A stretch of DNA of 64,000 nucleotides, taken from contig CM054179.1 in the NCBI GenBank assembly GCA_028829895.1, positions 46,509,891 to 46,573,890 of the forward strand, written 5' to 3'. Positions 24,404 through 37,340 of the stretch are shown here, one piece after another. Positions within the stretch are counted from its first letter, which is position 1, and each line of letters opens with the position of its first letter. The notes beneath the pieces are model-generated. The model was not told the DNA's origin, did not search any database, and saw only the letters and a list, made by a program, of their open reading frames with translations. A program made the translations under genes and the position numbers. The DNA is from Sinotaia quadrata. Its lineage: Eukaryota; Mollusca; Gastropoda; Architaenioglossa; Viviparidae.

Positions 24404-24670
24404 AATGTCCAGACAACTATCATTACGGACATAACTGCACACAGTTTTGTAATTGTCCACAAAACACCACCGAGTCATGTGACCGCCAGAACGGCACGTG
24501 TTACTGCAATGGAGGCTGGGAAGGAGTCACTTGTGAGAAGGACGTTGACGAGTGTGCATTGAAAACAGGCATCTGCATTGGAGCCAAGGAAGTGTGCAGA
24601 AACACCCTGGGTGGTTATGACTGCGTGTGCGCATCCTATGCCAAGAGGAACGCGACAGGAACGTGTGTCG
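24404..24670 (+). CDS. Gene 1 exon: laminin-type EGF plus calcium-binding EGF
   Basis: Phase-1 symmetrical exon of 267 bases, acceptor cgtatcag|aa, donor gtcg|gtgtgt. The first half (ECPDNYHYGHNCTQFCNC, then NGTCYCNGGWEGVTC) is the laminin/MEGF-type EGF pattern. It runs into DVDECALKTGICIGAKEVC and NTLGGYDCVC, a calcium-binding EGF with the Asp-x-Asp-Glu start and the conserved Asn/Tyr. Reading past the donor hits a stop after two codons, so failure to splice here would give a soluble EGF/SEA/SRCR protein. Confidence 0.92.
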
Positions 24671-25378
24671 GTGTGTGAATCAGCTAACGGGATTGGGTCA
24701 CACTGACCCGGTCTCTTTGGCGTCCGTCTGCGAAATGAAATGAATGTTGGAAGTGGATGTTAAATCTTTATATCCTCATACTCCTTTTTCTCCTCCTCAT
24801 CTTCCTCCTCCTCTTTCTCCTCCTCATCAACTAAGGTATCCAATAAATGGTGCTTGTTGATATAGATGCTAAATATTAATGTCCTCCGAGATTTAAAAGT
24901 ATACAAAGAAATCTGTCCTGAGAAAACGAAAAAGTATTTTGTTTTTTTTAATTACTGTTCTAATACAAAAATGTGTAAAGTATGGTACTCACGATTTGAA
25001 AGAAAATAAATTTAGAGAGTTGTACAGTTTTAAACTGACATTATGTAAGTTTAAGCAAGGACCTGCACTCTCTCTTTCAGACCCCTCACTTTGGTTTCCT
25101 TTCTTCAGTGCAGGGGAGTTAACAAATAATTACGTCTCGTCATAAAATGGTGGCTGCGTACCGAATTGTAGAAATAATTTCCGTGTTTTCAACATCGGTA
25201 ATTGTTTCAGTTTTAGCTACTTATACCTTCTAATGGGAAAACAATTGTTCTTTGAGTTAAAACTTACACCTATGAGTTATTTCCCTTATATTTGAAAGCA
25301 CTCTGTATCTTTCCCTTTCAGGTATTCATGTCTAATAATGTTCATACATTTATTTCTACAACTGACATTTCATCACAG
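24671..25378. other. Gene 1 intron, no features seen
   Basis: Contains a ctcctcctc-type pyrimidine tract near 24780-24830; otherwise unremarkable. Confidence 0.6.
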
Positions 25379-25627
25379 GGGTGGTCGATGTGTCTGGTCC
25401 AAGCCCTTTCAGGACAGATGGTTCTCGAAGTCTGACTTTAACCTGTCTCCCAGGCAACGTAACAGAGAACGTGAACATAACATGGAGTGTGCCATGTGAC
25501 ACCAGTAACAATAGGACCTGTACTTTTACACCGAAGCCTCCCAGGGATGATGGGAAGGTAGTGACATGCACAGTCAATTACAGTGATGGCCAGCCATCAT
25601 CGAATTCTTTTACTCTGGATCTAAATT
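25379..25627 (+). CDS. Gene 1 exon: Ig-like domain 1
   Basis: Phase-1 symmetrical exon. It encodes SGPSPFRTDGSRSLTLTC, NITWSVPC and DDGKVVTCTVNYSDG. It has the B-strand Cys (LTLTC), the C-strand Trp, and the F-strand Cys in D-D-G-K-V-V-T-C, where the usual Tyr before Cys is Val. A second Cys pair (VPC and RTC) is also present. Gene 2 (55379-56110) has the same domain with the same extra Cys pair, which shows the two are paralogues. The donor is aatt|gtaatt. Confidence 0.88.
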
Positions 25628-26634
25628 GTAATTATTTATGTCAAGCTAAATTAAATAAATTATTTATTTTTTTGTTAATAAATTATTGTAATCATATCTT
25701 GATACCCTGGTTGCCTATTTGCATGTTCCCTGCCTTCTATTGTCTTTCATTTCTATTTTTTGTTGTATGCTGTTTTCTTTGCTTGCTTGCTGCTTTTTTC
25801 ACTCTTTCTGTCTTCCTTGCAGTGTATTCCATTTGTATGTTTCTTTCTTCCTCCAGTCCTTTCTTTCTTTCGTTTGTTTGTTTGCTGCTTCTTTCATGCT
25901 TTCTGTCTTCCTTTTCTGGTATTCTATTTATTAGTTTCTTCCATCTTTCCTTACGGTTTTAATAACTTTTTCATTTCATTAAGAATGTGTTTGTTTATTT
26001 CTTCTTTCTCATTACTTCTATGTGGTGCGGCGGTTTTAGCCAAAACCAAATTAAACATCTTTCATCACGAAACAAAGTCTTAAAAATTACATTATTTCAT
26101 GGCACATTTTAATTTCAGTCCAACACAGCTTGTGAAATCTTGTGTGCAAAATGAATTTCGTTTTCTAATTTAATTTATAATGTTAGTGAAGTTGTTACGT
26201 ACTGAGCAGGAATATCGAGAAACGAACCAACAAATCCAAAGACAGATTTCGCATTAAATTATTTTCTTTGGAACTAATCCAACGAGGATGAAAAGAACAA
26301 TGCACCTGCTACTGAGACCATTATTTCATCCCTTCAATTCTCCCCTCCCACCACCACCACCACCACACCACTTATCACACAGTATGGATAGAACATCAAA
26401 GGATTATTCCTCTTTCTTTTAATACCAAACAGCTTCCTCCTTAAAACCCATCAGAAGAAACCAGGTCTCTTCAATTTTCGAAAGCGATGATGAAATTTTA
26501 TGTTAAGTGTTCCTCTCTGTCCCGATCCCTCCACATCTCTGCACACTTAGTTATCAGACCTAAACAATTGTGATCAGGATAACTTATTTTTACCATTAGA
26601 GAGCTTAGTGAAAAGATTTTACTTCCATAGGATG

Positions 26635-26636
<2 letters not shown>
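25628..26636. other. Gene 1 intron, no features seen
   Basis: T-rich with tctttctttc runs. The open frames at 25628-26083 are low-complexity Phe/Leu/Ser artefacts continuing from the Ig exon. Confidence 0.6.
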
Positions 26637-26898
<262 letters not shown>

Positions 26899-27014
26899 AG
26901 GTCAACAGTGTTTTTAATAAACAACACATAACCATTAGAAATGCTCTATTATTTACAAAAGACTATTTCTGATTACTTATAATGATGTTTGTAAGTGTGT
27001 TTCATTTTTTCAAG

Positions 27015-27317
27015 ACCCACCATCGTTACCACCGGCGATACAAGGTTACAATAACGGAGAAGAACTGCACGTCGGTAACAACTTAAATATGAAATGTACA
27101 GTACAGAGTGGAAAGCCTTTGGTCAAGGCCGTCGTCTTCTCTTGTCCTAGTCATCCTGACCGACAACAGGACGTTTTCGAGAACAATCAGGTGGAGAGTA
27201 TCTTGACCTTTGACCCTTTGCGTTCCAGTGATAACGACATTTTATGTGTCTGCATCGCAGCATGGGAAGACACTGACTGGTACACACAGAGTGCCACTAG
27301 AAGACTAATAGTTAACG
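27015..27317 (+). CDS. Gene 1 exon: Ig-like domain 2
   Basis: Phase-1 symmetrical exon, acceptor tttcaag|ac, donor aacg|gtgaga. It starts PPSLPPAIQGYNNGEELHVG and has LNMKCTV (B strand), KAVVFSCP, and SSDNDILCVCIAAW (F strand, equivalent to D-x-G-x-Y-x-C). It ends RRLIVNG. Gene 2 has the matching exon at 60105-60404 with the same opening, the same C-x-C in the F strand and the same V-N-G end. Confidence 0.88.
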
Positions 27318-29215
27318 GTGAGACAAAATTAAACAAAAGTAACAAAAACACAACGTAGGACTGGCAAACAAACAAACAAATGAAACACAACAACAAAAAT
27401 TAATACAAAAATATATCTAACATGTTTAATTTTGAATTATCAAGTATTGATAACTGACAAATGTCTTCGAGCTACACTATGTTACATAAACAATGGCTGG
27501 CATCGCTTCTTCCTCTGAAATAACCCAACATTTCAATCAGTTGTGGTGAGGTCGTCAGTTCTGAACACCATAGGGTGATGTATTTAGCCCTTGCATAGTT
27601 TACTGATTATGGCCACGCCTGCATGCCGGTGCTATATTCTCCTCTGGTTAAATAACTCCACAATATAGTAAATATACCGTCCTAGTTTCTTGTTGTTTTG
27701 CCCTTAATCTCTAATATTAAATTATTACAATTATAATACACTCTTCATGAATTATAAAGAGATAACTATTTATAATAATAAATTATAAGATAGTAAAGAA
27801 CCATTTCACAATTTATATAATTTCCTCTAATTAATATTCTAATAATTACTACTGTTGTCTAATATAAAACGGATGATAATGATCCTTACTCTTAATGTTT
27901 CTATAATTTTTTATTTTTTTTTTATATGTTTTCCTGAAAACTTTCTTCAGTGGCAAATTTCACTCACTTTTATTATTAGGAATCTTTCTTATTTACTCTG
28001 ACTGGAATTTATGGCTAAAATTTAGAATTAAATTCATAAGCAGCAGAACCACTCCTGAGTCTTTATGTGGTATCAAGTGTTAGCTCCCTTGCATGGACTA
28101 CATGTCACTCAGGACTAAGCTTTTATGAGGACTACTCATTACTCATTACATTTTTTTCTTTAGTTTTCACTCTTCTTATCTTAGGTTTGAAATTAGTCTT
28201 CACCCAACATACATAAAATCTCAAATTTATTTACTTAAGCTCCAAACTTGTGAACTCTGTAATGTAATTATACAGGCTCTAACTTATGTATGTTTGTATA
28301 ATGCTTTTAAGGTCGATAAAGATCCTCACCAATCATTTTGTATAATTCACTGGATGCTGCCATAATATGCATATTGTGTTCGCCTAATGTTAACTCTTTT
28401 CATTCTAAATATATGTCCACTCTCACCTTCTAAGGTTAATTTGGTTCACACATGTGATCTGGTGTATTTTAAATTCTTGTGAATTGTATCATTCTTTTTA
28501 TGTTAATTGTCACTATCACAAGACAACAAAGTGTACGTCTTCATGTCTAAGAGTGTTGGCAAAAGTAATGTTTAGTGTCTGTTGATTTTAAGCATTAGTT
28601 CTGGTCAAGTGATATATTTATGCTTTGTCTTCTCTTGATAGTATGTGTGACTTGATTTGCCTCTTGTTTACCTTTTGCAATTACACCCTCTCATACCTAA
28701 TCTCTGAAGTTCTGCTGGTGTCTGTATCAATAGGTCTGAATCATTTTTGCCTCTCAGTGACATTTCTTTCTGGTGAAGTAGTACGTCTACCTCTACGTGT
28801 CTCGCATGATTGCCTCACAGCCAACATGTTTGCTTCGTCTGCGACAGGCTCATTATTCTTGAGTTTATGGTTTTGTCTTGTTTACACAACATTAATTTCC
28901 CTGGGATTGTTTTCTTTCAATTTTATCCTTGTTTCATTTATTTTATTTCATCTCATCAAAACTATGCAGGTGAAATTGTTAAAATCCTATGAATTCTGAA
29001 ACCATCTGCACACTAAATCATTACTACACTGTATTGGAAATGGGACATGTGCTACGTTTAAGCAGGAGTGAAACATGTCCTAAATCAGTTTCCTTTCATT
29101 TATTTTTAGTATATATGTACTCTTCTGATGCCAGCACATTCCCTGTATCATACATCCATGTATGTAGTTTTTCTCTCTTGACCACTGGACTGCTTCGTGC
29201 ATAGTAAAACATCAC
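27318..29215. other. Gene 1 intron, no features seen
   Basis: Long AT-rich intron between Ig2 and the transmembrane exon. The open frames at 28625-29204 have no recognisable domain and no splice continuity. Confidence 0.6.
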
Positions 29216-29219
29216 TTTC

Positions 29220-29640
29220 ATACTTCCTCCAGGCTTAGTAAGACACCACTCGTAAGCTCCATTTGGCCCAGTAAGATGTCTTTTGCGGACTGCCTGAGAC
29301 CCAGTAAGACATTACTTGTAGATTGCCATAAGACGTCACTTGTAGACTGTAGACTGCTTCAGGCCCAGTACGACTTCACTTGTAGACTGTAGACCGCTTT
29401 AGACCGACCCAGTTAAACGTCACTTGTAGACTGTAGACTGCTTCAGGCCCAGTACGACTTCACTTGTAGACTGTAGACAACTTTAGACCGACCCAGTTAA
29501 ACGTCACTTGTAGACTGTAGACTGCTTCAGGCCCAGTAAGACTTCACTTGTAGACAGTAGATTCAGGCCCTGTAAAATGTCACTACTAGACATGTAGACT
29601 GCCTCGGGTTCAGTAAGATGGCACTTATAAACTGATTGAA
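29220..29640. repeat. Degenerate tandem repeat
   Basis: Recurring gtcacttgtagactgtagac, tgcttcaggcccagta and accgacccagttaaa, partly in a higher-order pattern of about 110 bases. Confidence 0.85.
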
Positions 29641-29749
29641 CTCATATACCTCACTGGTCCAGATAATTTATTCTCAATCTCTTATAGATTTTTCCCTGCA
29701 AATTGAATAGAAACTGTCATGTTGCAACGTTCTCTTCATTAGACACCAA

Positions 29750-29890
29750 AACATTAGGCAGTGTTGCCAAACTGTCTACCCTAATAACTGTCAGCAACAT
29801 AACATTTGTCAGTGTTGTCTACACTAATTACCTGTCAGCAACATAACATTTGTCAGTGCTGTCTACACTAATTACCTCTCAGCAACATAA
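29750..29890. repeat. Short tandem repeat, about 47-base unit
   Basis: gtcagcaacataacatttgt and tctacactaattacct recur. Confidence 0.7.
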
Positions 29891-30621
29891 GATACAGTAT
29901 GCAAAGATCAATAAAATAATACAAGAATATGCCTACAAGCATTCTTAACACAATATCCATACATTGTTTTTTGAGAATTTGATATGCTTACCTCTCTGTT
30001 GTAACTGCAGGCTAGTGTTTTTTCAATCACTCAGTCTTTATCTACTCATGGGTAAGAGCACTGTGTACGTGAATAAACTTTTGGTGTGCCTTCGGTCCTA
30101 CTTATAAACACATATGGACGCCCATGATCCCAAGTTTTAGCCTACCGACATGAAAACATACCTCCATTAAGCATGCCTCAGCAAACTACCTTCTCGCTAT
30201 TCACCCCTTCACTTTTACCTTTGGACTGCCCATGCCTGGCAGTTGAGTGACCTATATATCTGGTGCATAACAAATGGATAGCTATTTCATCATTATTTAC
30301 AAGACTGGTTTCATTGCATGATACCTGTTATAAAAGTAAATGAAAAATGGAATTAATAAGAACATTCATTAAACCAGGGCATAATATTTTGACATTTACA
30401 TCAGCATTCTGATAAATACACACCAAAATACTCTTCTACTTTAAACATACATCTTGTTCTTTAAATTATCACTAGCGAAAATTGAATACCAACATGCAAT
30501 CTGTTAGTTACAATAAACATTCAACATTCTTACTAGTTGCTGTTTTTAATTTTAGCAATCATACAGTTAAGTATTCAGATACAAAAGTAACAAACATCTG
30601 AAAAATCCACATTATTAAATT

Positions 30622-30622
<1 letters not shown>

Positions 30623-30681
<59 letters not shown>
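30623..30681. repeat. (TG)n microsatellite
   Basis: About 29 uninterrupted TG units. Confidence 0.98.
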
Positions 30682-30682
<1 letters not shown>

Positions 30683-31085
30683 AACCATTCACAACAGTTC
30701 CTTCTTCAGAAGTGTTATAATGCATTGTGTGTGAGTGTGCATTTGGGATGTAAGAATGTGTGTGGATTTCTAATTGAAACTGTTTTTAGGCACAAATGCA
30801 GACCTGCTTATACAAGCATTTCAAGAATGCACTCATGCCCACTAGTAAATAAATTAATTTTAAATATATACACATATAATTTTAAGTATATTTGTGAAGT
30901 TGCATGCAAGAATTTGTAAATTTCTATGCATGTCAGAAAAAATGTTAGGGGTTTTGTATGTATATGTGTAGTTCTATATGCAAGTTTGCATGACAGTTGT
31001 GTAAGGTGTGCAGACATGACTGTACAACCATAGTAACTGTTATCAGTTTATACTGATGCTGTTTTTGTTGTGATGTAACATACAG

Positions 31086-31199
31086 GCACCGAACAAGACA
31101 CACCTATTCCAGTTGCACTTATTGCCGGACTCACTGGTGGTGGTGGGGCAGGCCTTGTGACTGTGATTGTTGTTGTCATCGTTATCTGGAGACATCAAA
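31086..31199 (+). CDS. Gene 1 exon: transmembrane segment
   Basis: Phase-1 symmetrical exon, acceptor acatacag|gc, donor catcaaa|gtatgt. It has a short linker (GTEQDTP), then about 28 uncharged residues from IPVALIAGLTGGGGAG through VTVIVVVIVIW, then the positive stop-transfer residues RHQ. It is one membrane-spanning helix with the N-terminus outside. The Gly-rich first half could favour helix packing. Gene 2 has an equivalent exon at 61763-61882. Confidence 0.85.
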
Positions 31200-31384
31200 G
31201 TATGTTTGCCTAATCATCATCATTGTCGTCGTCGTTGTTATCATCATCATTGTCATTTTCATCAATATCCTCAATGTTCCCTCCTCCTCCACATTATCAT
31301 CAAGATCATCCTCCGAACAACACAGAGCTGCTAGACTGCTTTGCAATACATTTAGATTAAGTTGTTGTGCAATTAACGATGTGT

Positions 31385-31700
31385 GACGCCTACGCCATAC
31401 TAGTTATTGCTTGTGATTATTATTTAATTACCCATAACTAATTGCAAGTGATGAGAATCTTAATTTATGTTATTAATAATTTCCGGAATACACCACTCAT
31501 CTCTCTCATTTTTCAGATATGCGAGTGCTGTAAACGTTTTCTCTCTTCAAGACAATCGTCACTCAATATTTCTATAGATGGAGCACTTCTTGCCAAGGGA
31601 GAAGTCAAATCCGTCTTTTAATGTATATTTAGTGAGCCCCCATCCACCCATTGTCGCTATATCAAATGGCTATAAATATTTGTAAGGTTATTAATTTTCG
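31385..31700 (+). mobile_element. Dispersed repeat family X, copy 3
   Basis: Forward copy: tgtgacgcctacgccatact, gcaagtgatgagaatcttaa, gagtgctgtaaacgttttc, gtcaaatccgtcttttaatg, ggctataaatatttgtaagg. It lies in the intron after the transmembrane exon. Sequence at 32880-33035 probably belongs to the same element. Confidence 0.6.
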
Positions 31701-32879
31701 GTTTGCAAGTTCAATCACGTGCTGAGAAGTATTTTCTTACAGATTCTGCTAGTCCACTCTCTGTCCAATATTCTCATAATATAGACATGGGTCCCCTAAC
31801 AGTCCTACTCGATGAGAGGTTGAAGAGCAAAAAATTAGTTGACTCTTGTGGTACTTCATGCAATGCAAACAAAAGTGCTGCCATATAACACATACCAATC
31901 ATGTGGTCTTTCCACGCACAGTTTACTTAAGAACTTGGTAAGAGTAGCATTCAGATTTTTTATTTTTGACTAACCATTACACATAGGAGAAGTTGTAATC
32001 ATCTGCTTTACCCTCAAAAGTTTATTTAATCTCTTTCATTAATTCACACATAAATTGAGTCCTCCTAAAAGACAAGATTTCTTCCATGTATGCACTAAAA
32101 CGAGGTATGACACTTGGTTCTATGGCATTTATGTTAACCGAGAAATAACATTTAATATGGCCTGCTTTGCTATTTTACATTCCAGCATTTGTTTAGCGGC
32201 CCTGTCTCAGCATGAGGATTTAAAGATTGTTAATTTTAACATTACACCTCAGCCATTGACAGACTGGTTGCCAGGCTCACCCTTCAGTTACCTCAAATTA
32301 ATTCTCTCAATTTAGATATTAATTATAGTGGCAGATGAATCTGTGTAATATTGCATGGAATTGGGCACGTTATCCTAATAATGACTAATTATGCATACAA
32401 AACATTCATACTGACTCCACCACCACCACCCAGCCCAATTCCATTTGGTTTTCCTCTCACTAATAATTAGTCAACTTCCATTATTTGGATAACAAAAATA
32501 TAAAAATTTAATATTTAACAAAATAGTGAATCCATAAATCAATGCATACAAATATGAAGGTCATTTGGATCACTTATTCGGTCTTTGTATATTTATACAG
32601 ATCATAACACAAATTCTGATCTCAGAGTCTGTCAGACACCCACTTATCTGTATCATCAGCAGATGGGTGGGTCCTTGGCAAATCACACATCAACAGTCCG
32701 TATTTGAGTACTTTGCCAACTTTGGACTTCACACAACTCATCTCACAAGAAATAGTGCACCTCTGCATCAGGTTCTCAGCTCAATAGCCATAGAACTTGG
32801 CATCAACTGAAATGCAACAGAAACGCCAAATGTCAAGTGTCAACACACTAAATGTGAGCAGCTTCATTGAAACTTTTGT

Positions 32880-33035
32880 AGAAATAAAAGTCAATTCACA
32901 TATTATATCTCTACACCAGAATAACATAGCAATAGCAAAATTACTTACAAGTCAGCTAACAACCAACAGCTACCTGCCGCCTTTCAAAACCAGACTTTCT
33001 TCTTGCCACTTCAAATTCAACAGTTATGTTTTATT
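32880..33035 (+). repeat. Sequence shared with 14930-15120, possible core of family X
   Basis: Same orientation as its partner, and downstream of family X copy 3. It ends about 25 bases before the juxtamembrane exon of gene 1 (33064), so the element stops almost at the splice acceptor. Confidence 0.45.
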
Positions 33036-33063
33036 TGATTTTGTTACTCATTGTTCACTTTAG

Positions 33064-33198
33064 GAAACAAAAGGTATGGCAGACCTAACCGTGACCTTGT
33101 GGGAGTGGTATATCCCTACACCAATGCGGACCCTTACGCATATGATGACATTGACCCCTACTCGGAAATTAAAGAAATGACAGAAGCATATTCTGAAG
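33064..33198 (+). CDS. Gene 1 exon: juxtamembrane cytoplasmic segment, Tyr/Asp-rich
   Basis: Phase-1 symmetrical exon, acceptor gttcactttag|ga, donor tgaag|gtaagt. It starts basic (RNKRYGRPNRD), then carries VVYPYTNADPYAYDDIDPYS and EIKEMTEAYSE. The closely spaced DPYAYDDI and DPYSEI are possible phosphotyrosine sites. Neither is a strict ITIM, because the -2 residue is not Ser/Ile/Val/Leu, and the spacing is too short for an ITAM. Frame continuity and the strong splice sites support the exon; it has no homologue I recognise. Confidence 0.78.
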
Positions 33199-33386
33199 GT
33201 AAGTACATGTATAATTAATGTAAGATGATAGATATACATAAAAGAAAATTAAGCACTGCTATTTTACTGATTTATTTATTCTCAAATTGCAATTATTCTA
33301 CCCTTGAGCATGAGATGCCAAACAAATGTAAATGAAATTTTTAATCTATCGATATATTAATGAACATTTCTGTTGTTCATAATTTT

Positions 33387-35704
<2,318 letters not shown>

Positions 35705-36414
35705 GTAATTTACATAACTATTTGGAGATTTTGAATGATGAATGTCCTCAAACCAACTCTGATCCCTTGACAGATGATCCCAAACCTTGTCATCCAGCAT
35801 TTCACACATGTATTACAGACAGCGCAAAGGATCGTGATCTGTACTTACACCCAAACTACAGCTCCTGCAACGAGAAGGGCAAGGTACTTGAGGTGGATGG
35901 TTACCTATATCCTATTCGTGGACCTTCTGTGGAGCCTGGCACAGGTGAGAACCAGGAAGGCAATGACATGTATCTGGAGAATGACCTGAACAATCCAGAA
36001 ACTCAAAGGTCAGACTACCTACTCGCAGTGAACATCCATTTAAATTCTAAAGAGGAAGCAATCAGTACAAATAGTGCAATGTCTCTGGTGGCTGACAATG
36101 CTCTTGAGGCAACAGATGTTCTTGATGCTGAGGAAGATGTGTCGTTTAATATTGACGACGAAGAACATGGCGACCCCAGGACAGACTACTTGCTCCCTGG
36201 GGATGCTCCTGCAGTGGATGGGGATGTAGATTCATTTGGAACTCGTCTAGAAAGCCCTACAAACAGCAAAGACGATTACTTACACCCAATACAAGCACAA
36301 CAAGGTGACCAGATGACCTGTCCAAACGAAACAGTTGAAGGCAATCTCAGACACGACTATTTGACACCATCTAGCAACCAGTCTACAAACGGGACAAATT
36401 ATACCGTTGGATAA
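35705..36414 (+). CDS. Gene 1 last exon: cytoplasmic tail with repeated Tyr-Leu-x-Pro motifs
   Basis: Acceptor gtgttgcag|gt, phase 1, open for about 236 residues to TAA at 36412-36414. The segment is acidic, hydrophilic, and without a kinase or other fold I recognise. It carries NYLEIL near its start, then DLYLHPN (Tyr codon 35842), DGYLYPI (35902), DMYLEND (35971), SDYLLAV (36016), TDYLLPG (36187), DDYLHPI (36277) and HDYLTPS (36358). Five of these are Tyr-Leu-x-Pro. Regularly repeated acidic-Tyr-Leu motifs suggest multivalent SH2 docking after phosphorylation. A further copy appears in another frame just after the stop (36450), so the real C-terminus may be further downstream. Confidence 0.85.
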
Positions 36415-36632
36415 GTCCTAAGGGCAGCAAGGAATCGATACAGAAAGATTATTTGCATCCAGACAGCACTGGAATTTTCCATGCCACAAATAACGAAACG
36501 TCATATCCTTTCGAAACGGTGAAGATAAGATCGAAAGACCCAGCTAAGAAAATTTACATCGAACCTGCTTCGATTCAGTTGCAGCAAGACGCAAACAATG
36601 CCAGTGATAAAACTGTCCAAACACGATTGTGA
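36375..36632 (+). pseudogene. Frameshifted continuation of the gene 1 tail
   Basis: After the TAA at 36412 the tail pattern continues in another frame, open from 36375 to TGA at 36630-36632. It reads SPKGSKESIQKDYLHPDST and later FETVKIRSKDPAKKIYIEP. The DYLHP motif and the acidic/Asn-rich composition are those of the exon just upstream. The two frames overlap between 36375 and 36411, so a 1- or 2-base indel there would join them. This is either a lineage-specific truncation or an assembly/sequencing error. The spacing from the previous Tyr (92 bases) is close to the 81-90 base spacing of the two preceding copies. Confidence 0.7.
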
Positions 36633-37340
36633 GGAAATTCTTTACGGTTCCCTACACAAGCACCATTGGACAATGCTTACTTGTGGCATGGGGAGGGGGG
36701 GCGGTAAACGTATATTGAAAATATCAGAATTAGCTTTAAAATCCTAATGTCGCCAACTACCCACCTCACCACACTTCAAATATTTTTAGGTGGTACAGAG
36801 TGTGCGACGATTTAGTCTATATAATTTCATTTTGTTTATTTTTGTAATCGTATCGTTTCTCTCCCCGTTTTGTTCTCTCAGACTAAGAAGATTTTGTAAG
36901 CGTATCGTTTCTCTCCCCGTTTTGTTCTCTCAGACTAAGGAGATTATTGTGTATTTTGTATATTTACCTCATGTACCGTAATTAAAATTAAATTTCTTAA
37001 TTTATGTTAATTTAAAAAATATTACTAATTTGCCCGTTATGTATTCCTTTATATTTGTTGCTATTTCAAACTTAAGTGACAGTTTACATTGATAACACTA
37101 TTTTATTAAAACTCGTTTACATCATATTGCTGAAGATTATCGTATCAATTCCTGTACATTTTTGGAACACTAAATATTTCAAAGCACGTTTGTAGAGCCA
37201 AATTTTAGCTCATAGCAGTGATTTTCACCAGTTTTGCTTTTATAGATTTTAAATGAAAATGTTTGATTAAGGCTCTATGTCACAGTGAATATCTTTGTTT
37301 TTAGGATTATTGGTTTTTAATAAAAGTTAAAAAGAACTCA
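36633..37340 (+). other. Probable 3' UTR of gene 1, with polyadenylation signal
   Basis: AT-rich non-coding sequence following the tail. A segment of about 40 bases beginning cgtatcgtttctctccccgt occurs twice in tandem between about 36848 and 36940. AATAAA at 37319-37324 is the first clear polyadenylation signal after the open frame and is taken as the likely transcript end. A later AATAAA near 38058 is an alternative. Confidence 0.45.

Noticed and set aside
30030..30300. Third LTR-like end (gtgaataaacttttggtgtg)
   Set aside because: An AATAAA and a few complex bases alone; no ordered similarity to the two LTR-like remnants.
33064..33198. ITAM or ITIM in the juxtamembrane exon
   Set aside because: Spacing and the -2 residues do not fit either consensus.
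36400..36415. Programmed ribosomal frameshift at the end of gene 1
   Set aside because: No slippery heptamer of the X-XXY-YYZ type and no evident stem-loop; a simple indel is more economical.
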